From: Apostichopus japonicus
Lineage: Eukaryota > Echinodermata > Holothuroidea > Aspidochirotida > Stichopodidae
Direction of reading: 5' to 3'
DNA: 64,000 nucleotides
Assembly (NCBI RefSeq): GCF_037975245.1
Contig: NC_092582.1
Location: 10,084,001-10,148,000, forward strand
In this document: one piece after another, positions 55,001-64,000 of the stretch
Layout of the letters: every line of letters starts with the position of its first letter
How positions within the stretch are numbered: position 1 is the first letter of the stretch
Program-made: the position numbers and the translations under genes
Notes under the pieces: model-generated
Told to the model about the DNA's origin: nothing
Databases searched by the model: none
What the model saw: only the letters and a program-made list of their open reading frames with translations

Positions 55001-57901
55001 GTAAAAGATCGGCAAAAGACGTCATCACCCGGGGTTCGAACCACGGATGCAAAAGACTGTCTCGCTCATCAGCTCGTACAGTGCGCCAAGCCATCGCGCC
55101 ACTGTATGGACTGAGATATTAGGCCGATTAACTAATACTTAAAGCTCCCCATGTAGGCACTCGCTGTAAAAGACCGGCAAAAGACGTCATCACCCGGGGT
55201 TCGAACCACGGATGCAAAAGACTGTCTCGCTCATCAGCTCGTACAGTGCGCCAAGCCAACGCGCCACTGTATGGACTGAGATATTAGGCCGATTAACTAA
55301 TACTTAAAGCTCCCCATGTAGGCACTCGCTGTAAAAGATCGGCAAAAGACGTCATCACCCGGGGTTCGAACCACGGATGCAAAAGACTGTCTCGCTCATC
55401 AGCTCGTACAGTGCGCCAAGCCATCGCGCCACTGTATGGACTGAGATATTAGGCCGATTAACTAATACTTAAAGCTCCCCATTTAGGCACTCGCTGTAAA
55501 AGACCGGCAAAAGACGTCATCACCCGGGGTTCGAACCACGGATGCAAAAGACTGTCTCGCTCATCAGCTCGTACAGTGCGCCAAGCCAACGCGCCACTGT
55601 ATGGACTGAGATATTAGGCCGATTAACTAATACTTAAAGCTCCCCATTTAGGCACTCGCTGTAAAAGACCGGCAAAAGACGTCATCACCCGTGGTTCGAA
55701 CCACGGATGCAAAAGACTGTCTCGCTCATCAGCTCGTACAGTGCGCCAAGCCAACGCGCCACTGTATGGACTGAGATATTAGGCCGATTAACTAATACTT
55801 AAAGCTCCCCATGTAGGCACTCGCTGTAAAAGATCGGCAAAAGACGTCATCACCCGGGGTTCGAACCACGGATGCAAAAGACTGTCTCGCTCATCAGCTC
55901 GTACAGTGCGCCAAGCCATCGCGCCACTGTATGGACTGAGATATTAGGCCGATTAACTAATACTTAAAGCTCCCCATTTAGGCACTCGCTGTAAAAGATC
56001 GGCAAAAGACGTCATCACCCGTGGTTCGAACCACGGATGCAAAAGACTGTCTCGCTCATCAGCTCGTACAGTGCGCCAAGCCAACGCGCCACTGTATGGA
56101 CTGAGATATTAGGCCGATTAACTAATACTTAAAGCTCCCCATGTAGGCACTCGCTGTAAAAGACCGGCAAAAGACGTCATCACCCGGGGTTCGAACCACG
56201 GATGCAAAAGACTGTCTCGCTCATCAGCTCGAACAGTGCGCCAAGCCAACGCGCCACTGTATGGACTGAGATATTAGGCCGATTAACTAATACTTAAAGC
56301 TCCCCATGTAGGCACTCGCTGTAAAAGATCGGCAAAAGACGTCATCACCCGGGGTTCGAACCACGGATGCAAAAGACTGTCTCGCTCATCAGCTCGTACA
56401 GTGCGCCAAGCCATCGCGCCACTGTATGGACTGAGATATTAGGCCGATTAACTAATACTTAAAGCTCCCCATTTAGGCACTCGCTGTAAAAGACCGGCAA
56501 AAGACGTCATCACCCGGGGTTCGAACCACGGATGCAAAAGACTGTCTCGCTCATCAGCTCGTACAGTGCGCCAAGCCAACGCGCCACTGTATGGACTGAG
56601 ATATTAGGCCGATTAACTAATACTTAAAGCTCCCCATGTAGGCACTCGCTGTAAAAGACCGGCAAAAGACGTCATCACCCGGGGTTCGAACCACGGATGC
56701 AAAAGACTGTCTCGCTCATCAGCTCGTACAGTGCGCCAAGCCAACGCGCCACTGTATGGACTGAGATATTAGGCCGATTAACTAATACTTAAAGCTCCCC
56801 ATTTAGGCACTCGCTGTAAAAGACCGGCAAAAGACGTCATCACCCGGGGTTCGAACCACGGATGCAAAAGACTGTCTCGCTCATCAGCTCGTACAGTGCG
56901 CCAAGCCATCGCGCCACTGTATGGACTGAGATATTAGGCCGATTAACTAATACTTAAAGCTCCCCATGTAGGCACTCGTTGTAAAAGATCGGCAAAAGAC
57001 GTCATCACCCGGGGTTCGAACCACGGATGCAAAAGACTGTCTCGCTCATCAGCTCGTACAGTGCGCCAAGCCAACGCGCCACTGTATGGACTCAGATATT
57101 AGGCCGATTAACTAATACTTAAAGCTCCCCATGTAGGCACTCGCTGTAAAAGATCGGCAAAAGACGTCATCACCCGGGGTTCGAACCACGGATGCAAAAG
57201 ACTGTCTCGCTCATCAGCTCGTACAGTGCGCCAAGCCATCGCGCCACTGTATGGACTGAGATATTAGGCCGATTAACTAATACTTAAAGCTCCCCATTTA
57301 GGCACTCGCTGTAAAAGACCGGCAAAAGACGTCATCACCCGGGGTTCGAACCACGGATGCAAAAGACTGTCTCGCTCATCAGCTCGTACAGTGCGCCAAG
57401 CCAACGCGCCACTGTATGGACTGAGATATTAGGCCGATTAACTAATACTTAAAGCTCCCCATGTAGGCACTCGCTGTAAAAGACCGGCAAAAGACGTCAT
57501 CACCCGGGGTTCGAACCACGGATGCAAAAGACTGTCTCGCTCATCAGCTCGTACAGTGCGCCAAGCCATCGCGCCACTGTATGGACTGAGATATTAGGCC
57601 GATTAACTAATACTTAAAGCTCCCCATTTAGGCACTCGCTGTAAAAGACCGGCAAAAGACGTCATCACCCGGGGTTCGAACCACGGATGCAAAAGACTGT
57701 CTCGCTCATCAGCTCGTACAGTGCGCCAAGCCAACGCGCCACTGTATGGACTGAGATATTAGGCCGATTAACTAATACTTAAAGCTCCCCATGTAGGCAC
57801 TCGCTGTAAAAGATCGGCAAAAGACGTCATCACCCGGGGTTCGAACCACGGATGCAAAAGACTGTCTCGCTCATCAGCTCGTACAGTGCGCCAAGCCAAC
57901 G

Positions 57902-58062
57902 CGCCACTGTATGGACTGAGATATTAGGCCGATTAATACTTAAAGCTCCCCATGTAGGCACTCGTTGTAAAAGATCGGCAAAAGACGTCATCACCCGGGG
58001 TTCGAACCACGGATGCAAAAGACTGTCTCGCTCATCAGCTCGTACAGTGCGCCAAGCCATCG
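57902..58062. repeat. Shortened monomer with 4-bp deletion
   Basis: This B-type monomer is 161 bp: gattaactaatact has become gattaatact, a loss of four bases between the two taa triplets. It also carries c68t (57965), shared with monomers at 56912 (56979) and 58228 (58295). The 4-bp loss changes the reading frame at a place where stop codons normally fall, which creates overlapping open frames on both strands (about 57830-58088). They read satellite sequence twice in two frames and are not genes. Confidence 0.96.
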
Positions 58063-59382
58063 CGCCACTGTATGGACTGAGATATTAGGCCGATTAACTA
58101 ATACTTAAAGCTCCCCATTTAGGCACTCGCTGTAAAAGACCGGCAAAAGACGTCATCACCCGGGGTTCGAACCACGGATGCAAAAGACTGTCTCGCTCAT
58201 CAGCTCGTACAGTGCGCCAAGCCATCGCGCCACTGTATGGACTGAGATATTAGGCCGATTAACTAATACTTAAAGCTCCCCATGTAGGCACTCGTTGTAA
58301 AAGATCGGCAAAAGACGTCATCACCCGGGGTTCGAACCACGGATGCAAAAGACTGTCTCGCTCATCAGCTCGTACAGTGCGCCAAGCCAACGCGCCACTG
58401 TATGGACTCAGATATTAGGCCGATTAACTAATACTTAAAGCTCCCCATGTAGGCACTCGCTGTAAAAGATCGGCAAAAGACGTCATCACCCGGGGTTCGA
58501 ACCACGGATGCAAAAGACTGTCTCGCTCATCAGCTCGTACAGTGCGCCAAGCCATCGCGCCACTGTATGGACTGAGATATTAGGCCGATTAACTAATACT
58601 TAAAGCTCCCCATTTAGGCACTCGCTGTAAAAGACCGGCAAAAGACGTCATCACCCGGGGTTCGAACCACGGATGCAAAAGACTGTCTCGCTCATCAGCT
58701 CGTACAGTGCGCCAAGCCAACGCGCCACTGTATGGACTGAGATATTAGGCCGATTAACTAATACTTAAAGCTCCCCATGTAGGCACTCGCTGTAAAAGAC
58801 CGGCAAAAGACGTCATCACCCGGGGTTCGAACCACGGATGCAAAAGACTGTCTCGCTCATCAGCTCGTACAGTGCGCCAAGCCATCGCGCCACTGTATGG
58901 ACTGAGATATTAGGCCGATTAACTAATACTTAAAGCTCCCCATTTAGGCACTCGCTGTAAAAGACCGGCAAAAGACGTCATCACCCGGGGTTCGAACCAC
59001 GGATGCAAAAGACTGTCTCGCTCATCAGCTCGTACAGTGCGCCAAGCCAACGCGCCACTGTATGGACTGAGATATTAGGCCGATTAACTAATACTTAAAG
59101 CTCCCCATGTAGGCACTCGCTGTAAAAGATCGGCAAAAGACGTCATCACCCGGGGTTCGAACCACGGATGCAAAAGACTGTCTCGCTCATCAGCTCGTAC
59201 AGTGCGCCAAGCCAACGCGCCACTGTATGGACTGAGATATTAGGCCGATTAACTAATACTTAAAGCTCCCCATGTAGGCACTCGCTGTAAAAGATCGGCA
59301 AAAGACGTCATCACCCGGGGTTCGAACCACGGATGCAAAAGACTGTCTCGCTCATCAGCTCGTACAGTGCGCCAAGCCATCG

Positions 59383-60207
59383 CGCCACTGTATGGACTGA
59401 GATATTAGGCCGATTAACTAATACTTAAAGCTCCCCATGTAGGCACTCGCTGTAAAAGATCGGCAAAAGACGTCATCACCCGGGGTTCGAACCACGGATG
59501 CAAAAGACTGTCTCGCTCATCAGCTCGTACAGTGCGCCAAGCCAACGCGCCACTGTATGGACTGAGATATTAGGCCGATTAACTAATACTTAAAGCTCCC
59601 CATGTAGGCACTCGCTGTAAAAGATCGGCAAAAGACGTCATCACCCGGGGTTCGAACCACGGATGCAAAAGACTGTCTCGCTCATCAGCTCGTACAGTGC
59701 GCCAAGCCAACGCGCCACTGTATGGACTGAGATATTAGGCCGATTAACTAATACTTAAAGCTCCCCATGTAGGCACTCGCTGTAAAAGATCGGCAAAAGA
59801 CGTCATCACCCGGGGTTCGAACCACGGATGCAAAAGACTGTCTCGCTCATCAGCTCGTACAGTGCGCCAAGCCAACGCGCCACTGTATGGACTGAGATAT
59901 TAGGCCGATTAACTAATACTTAAAGCTCCCCATGTAGGCACTCGCTGTAAAAGATCGGCAAAAGACGTCATCACCCGGGGTTCGAACCACGGATGCAAAA
60001 GACTGTCTCGCTCATCAGCTCGTACAGTGCGCCAAGCCAACGCGCCACTGTATGGACTGAGATATTAGGCCGATTAACTAATACTTAAAGCTCCCCATGT
60101 AGGCACTCGCTGTAAAAGATCGGCAAAAGACGTCATCACCCGGGGTTCGAACCACGGATGCAAAAGACTGTCTCGCTCATCAGCTCGTACAGTGCGCCAA
60201 GCCAACG
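59383..60207. repeat. Run of five GTA monomers
   Basis: Monomers 59383, 59548, 59713, 59878 and 60043 all have g57, t78 and a163 with no other change seen. This is the longest run of one haplotype in the window. It is followed by three TCT monomers (60208, 60373, 60538). Confidence 0.9.
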
Positions 60208-60702
60208 CGCCACTGTATGGACTGAGATATTAGGCCGATTAACTAATACTTAAAGCTCCCCATTTAGGCACTCGCTGTAAAAGACCGGCAAAAGACGTCA
60301 TCACCCGGGGTTCGAACCACGGATGCAAAAGACTGTCTCGCTCATCAGCTCGTACAGTGCGCCAAGCCATCGCGCCACTGTATGGACTGAGATATTAAGC
60401 CGATTAACTAATACTTAAAGCTCCCCATTTAGGCACTCGCTGTAAAAGACCGGCAAAAGACGTCATCACCCGGGGTTCGAACCACGGATGCAAAAGACTG
60501 TCTCGCTCATCAGCTCGTACAGTGCGCCAAGCCATCGCGCCACTGTATGGACTGAGATATTAAGCCGATTAACTAATACTTAAAGCTCCCCATTTAGGCA
60601 CTCGCTGTAAAAGACCGGCAAAAGACGTCATCACCCGGGGTTCGAACCACGGATGCAAAAGACTGTCTCGCTCATCAGCTCGTACAGTGCGCCAAGCCAT
60701 CG
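60208..60702. repeat. Run of three TCT monomers, two with a26
   Basis: Three consecutive TCT monomers; the second and third (60373, 60538) share g26a, turning attaggccg into attaagccg (window 60398 and 60563). The same change occurs once more about 20 kb to the left (40616) in a GTT monomer. The pair reflects duplication of one monomer. Confidence 0.88.
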
Positions 60703-63700
60703 CGCCACTGTATGGACTGAGATATTAGGCCGATTAACTAATACTTAAAGCTCCCCATTTAGGCACTCGCTGTAAAAGACCGGCAAAAGACGTCATCACC
60801 CGGGGTTCGAACCACGGATGCAAAAGACTGTCTCGCTCATCAGCTCGTACAGTGCGCCAAGGCAACGCGCCACTGTATGGACTGAGATATTAGGCCGATT
60901 AACTAATACTTAAAGCTCCCCATTTAGGCACTCGCTGTAAAAGACCGGCAAAAGACGTCATCACCCGGGGTTCGAACCACGGATGCAAAAGACTGTCTCG
61001 CTCATCAGCTCGTACAGTGCGCCAAGCCAACGCGCCACTGTATGGACTGAGATATTAGGCCGATTAACTAATACTTAAAGCTCCCCATGTAGGCACTCGC
61101 TGTAAAAGACCGGCAAAAGACGTCATCACCCGGGGTTCGAACCACGGATGCAAAAGACTGTCTCGCTCATCAGCTCGTACAGTGCGCCAAGCCAACGCGC
61201 CACTGTATGGACTGAGATATTAGGCCGATTAACTAATACTTAAAGCTCCCCATGTAGGCACTCGCTGTAAAAGATCGGCAAAAGACGTCATCACCCGGGG
61301 TTCGAACCACGGATGCAAAAGACTGTCTCGCTCATCAGCTCGTACAGTGCGCCAAGCCATCGCGCCACTGTATGGACTGAGATATTAGGCCGATTAACTA
61401 ATACTTAAAGCTCCCCATTTAGGCACTCGCTGTAAAAGACCGGCAAAAGACGTCATCACCCGGGGTTCGAACCACGGATGCAAAAGACTGTCTCGCTCAT
61501 CAGCTCGTACAGTGCGCCAAGCCAACGCGCCACTGTATGGACTGAGATATTAGGCCGATTAACTAATACTTAAAGCTCCCCATGTAGGCACTCGCTGTAA
61601 AAGATCGGCAAAAGACGTCATCACCCGGGGTTCGAACCACGGATGCAAAAGACTGTCTCGCTCATCAGCTCGTACAGTGCGCCAAGCCAACGCGCCACTG
61701 TATGGACTGAGATATTAGGCCGATTAACTAATACTTAAAGCTCCCCATGTAGGCACTCGCTGTAAAAGATCGGCAAAAGACGTCATCACCCGGGGTTCGA
61801 ACCACGGATGCAAAAGACTGTCTCGCTCATCAGCTCGTACAGTGCGCCAAGCCAACGCGCCACTGTATGGACTGAGATATTAGGCCGATTAACTAATACT
61901 TAAAGCTCCCCATGTAGGCACTCGCTGTAAAAGACCGGCAAAAGACGTCATCACCCGGGGTTCGAACCACGGATGCAAAAGACTGTCTCGCTCATCAGCT
62001 CGTACAGTGCGCCAAGCCATCGCGCCACTGTATGGACTGAGATATTAGGCCGATTAACTAATACTTAAAGCTCCCCATGTAGGCACTCGCTGTAAAAGAT
62101 CGGCAAAAGACGTCATCACCCGGGGTTCGAACCACCGATGCAAAAGACTGTCTCGCTCATCAGCTCGTACAGTGCGCCAAGCCAACGCGCCACTGTATGG
62201 ACTCAGATATTAGGCCGATTAACTAATACTTAAAGCTCCCCATTTAGGCACTCGCTGTAAAAGATCGGCAAAAGACGTCATCACCCGGGGTTCGAACCAC
62301 GGATGCAAAAGACTGTCTCGCTCATCAGCTCGTACAGTGCGCCAAGCCATCGCGCCACTGTATGGACTCAGATATTAGGCCGATTAACTAATACTTAAAG
62401 CTCCCCATTTAGGCACTCGCTGTAAAAGACCGGCAAAAGACGTCATCACCCGGGGTTCGAACCACGGATGCAAAAGACTGTCTCGCTCATCAGCTCGTAC
62501 AGTGCGCCAAGCCAACGCGCCACTGTATGGACTGAGATATTAGGCCGATTAACTAATACTTAAAGCTCCCCATTTAGGCACTCGCTGTAAAAGACCGGCA
62601 AAAGACGTCATCACCCGGAGTTCGAACCACGGATGCAAAAGACTGTCTCGCTCATCAGCTCGTACAGTGCGCCAAGCCATCGCGCCACTGTATGGACTGA
62701 GATATTAGGCCGATTAACTAATACTTAAAGCTCCCCATTTAGGCACTCGCTGTAAAAGACCGGCAAAAGACGTCATCACCCGGGGTTCGAACCACGGATG
62801 CAAAAGACTGTCTCGCTCATCAGCTCGTACAGTGCGCCAAGCCAACGCGCCACTGTATGGACTGATATATTAGGCCGATTAACTAATACTTAAAGCTCCC
62901 CATTTAGGCACTCGCTGTAAAAGACCGGCAAAAGACGTCATCACCCGGGGTTCGAACCACGGATGCAAAAGACTGTCTCGCTCATCAGCTCGTACAGTGC
63001 GCCAAGCCAACGCGCCACTGTATGGACTGAGATATTAGGCCGATTAACTAATACTTAAAGCTCCCCATGTAGGCACTCGCTGTAAAAGATCGGCAAAAGA
63101 CGTCATCACCCGGGGTTCGAACCACGGATGCAAAAGACTGTCTCGCTCATCAGCTCGTACAGTGCGCCAAGCCAACGCGCCACTGTATGGACTGAGATAT
63201 TAGGCCGATTAACTAATACTTAAAGCTCCCCATTTAGGCACTCGCTGTAAAAGATCGGCAAAAGACGTCATCACCCGGGGTTCGAACCACGGATGCAAAA
63301 GACTGTCTCGCTCATCAGCTCGTACAGTGCGCCAAGCCATCGCGCCACTGTATGGACTGAGATATTAGGCCGATTAACTAATACTTAAAGCTCCCCATTT
63401 AGGCACTCGCTGTAAAAGACCGGCAAAAGACGTCATCACCCGGGGTTCGAACCACGGATGCAAAAGACTGTCTCGCTCATCAGCTCGTACAGTGCGCCAA
63501 GCCAACGCGCCACTGTATGGACTGAGATATTAGGCCGATTAACTAATACTTAAAGCTCCCCATGTAGGCACTCGCTGTAAAAGACCGGCAAAAGACGTCA
63601 TCACCCGGGGTTCGAACCACGGATGCAAAAGACTGTCTCGCTCATCAGCTCGTACAGTGCGCCAAGCCATCGCGCCACTGTATGGACTGAGATATTAGGC

Positions 63701-63837
63701 CGATTAACTAATACTTAAAGCTCCCCATTTAGGCACTCGCTGTAAAAGACCGGCAAAAGACGTCATCACCCGGGGTTCGAACCACGGATGCAAAAGACTG
63801 TCTCGCTCATCAGCTCGTACAGTGCGCCAAGCCAACG

Positions 63838-64000
63838 CGCCACTGTATGGACTGAGATATTAGGCCGATTAACTAATACTTAAAGCTCCCCATGTAGGCA
63901 CTCGCTGTAAAAGATCGGCAAAAGACGTCATCACCCGGGGTTCGAACCACGGATGCAAAAGACTGTCTCGCTCATCAGCTCGTACAGTGCGCCAAGCCAA
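63838..64000. repeat. Last monomer, truncated by window end
   Basis: The final unit is GTA-type and 163 bp long; the missing two bases (cg) are outside the window. The array clearly continues beyond this edge, and the first base of the window likewise begins at a point with no sign of a boundary. Confidence 0.95.

Larger units (their letters stand above)
1..64000. repeat. 165-bp satellite DNA array (whole window)
   Basis: The same 165-bp unit repeats head to tail from the first to the last base. Monomer starts fall at 1 + 165n up to 45871, at 46022 + 165n up to 57902, and at 58063 + 165n to the end; the two phase jumps are the only indels. Monomers differ from each other at only a few positions, so identity is very high throughout. 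The unit is about 51% G+C with one A+T-rich patch (31-47). The length is close to one nucleosome's worth of DNA, as in many centromeric satellites (family knowledge); a centromeric role here is inference. No gene, transposon or non-satellite stretch interrupts the array. Confidence 0.99.
37291..64000. repeat. Scrambled right-hand part of the array
   Basis: Dimer order is frequently broken and all combinations of sites 57, 78 and 163 occur. The g57-c78 recombinant, rare to the left, is seen in 23 monomers here (for example 38116, 38776, 40756, 40921, 42571, 48167, 52622, 54107, 56087, 58723, 63508). Private substitutions are also denser: 39978, 40199, 40787, 42219, 44187, 46762, 51095, 53471, 56232, 60862, 62136 and 62866. 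Both indels of the window lie here. Short A-B runs survive, for example 46847-47671 and 52952-53446. Confidence 0.9.

Noticed and set aside
45871-58062. Transposon insertion or target-site duplication at the two phase shifts
   Set aside because: Both phase shifts are pure small deletions (14 and 4 bp) at short direct repeats. No extra sequence is present at either place.
57830-58088. Overlapping open reading frames of 76 and 78 codons on opposite strands
   Set aside because: They exist only because a 4-bp deletion joins two satellite frames. They read the same repeat DNA twice, overlap each other fully, have no recognisable domain and occur once in an array of otherwise stop-filled monomers.
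1-64000. CRISPR array
   Set aside because: The entire 165-bp unit repeats with no variable spacers, and there are no adjacent cas genes. The period is far too long for a repeat-spacer unit of a typical array.
1-64000. Ribosomal intergenic spacer or multicopy RNA gene repeat
   Set aside because: No rRNA, 5S or snRNA sequence is recognisable in the 165-bp unit, and the unit is too short to hold one plus a spacer.
1-64000. Inverted monomers or strand switches
   Set aside because: I followed the unit through every line and found cgccactgta at the start of each copy on the plus strand, apart from the c4a variants; no stretch reads in reverse orientation.

Overview
The whole 64,000-base window is one uninterrupted head-to-tail array of a 165-bp satellite DNA. 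I count 387 complete or internally deleted monomers plus a final one cut 2 bp short by the window end. All lie in the same orientation. There is no unique sequence, no inserted element, no inversion and no credible protein gene. Only two length changes occur: a 14-bp deletion (monomer 45871-46021) and a 4-bp deletion (monomer 57902-58062). Such an array points to a eukaryotic (peri)centromeric or other heterochromatic block. I cannot name the species from the sequence: the monomer is about 51% G+C, is not CpG-depleted, and matches no satellite family I recognise.

Notation: position 1 of the monomer is the c of 'cgccactgta', so monomers begin at 1, 166, 331 and so on. Three sites carry most of the variation: 57 (t/g), 78 (c/t) and 163 (a/t). 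I write haplotypes as three letters in that order. Type A is TCA, type B is GTT, and strict A-B alternation makes a 330-bp dimeric higher-order repeat. Site 17 (g/c) is a fourth marker, seen mainly in the right half.

Layout: 1-1815 is mostly A-B. 1816-6105 is mixed recombinant haplotypes. 6106-8910 is strict A-B. 8911-10230 is disturbed. 10231-16170 is almost strict A-B. 16171-18150 is mixed. 18151-23430 is strict A-B apart from two monomers at 20791-21120. A group of marker monomers sharing rare substitutions then occurs four times (near 23431, 27721, 31021 and 36136), showing multi-kilobase duplications: the first two copies are exactly 4,290 bp (26 monomers) apart. From about 37291 to the end the dimer order is progressively scrambled and private substitutions become common, which suggests that an array edge lies to the right.

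Within each monomer the minus strand carries several suggestive signals: a good Pol III B-box match with a weaker A-box 40 nt upstream and T4 tracts, a near-perfect 18-bp palindrome over the B-box, a hairpin across the monomer junction, and the 8-mer CTGATGAG. The last sits directly after that hairpin and is preceded by GTC, an arrangement resembling part of a hammerhead ribozyme core. The catalytic GAAA and a stem II are missing, so I treat it as a lead and not as an identification.
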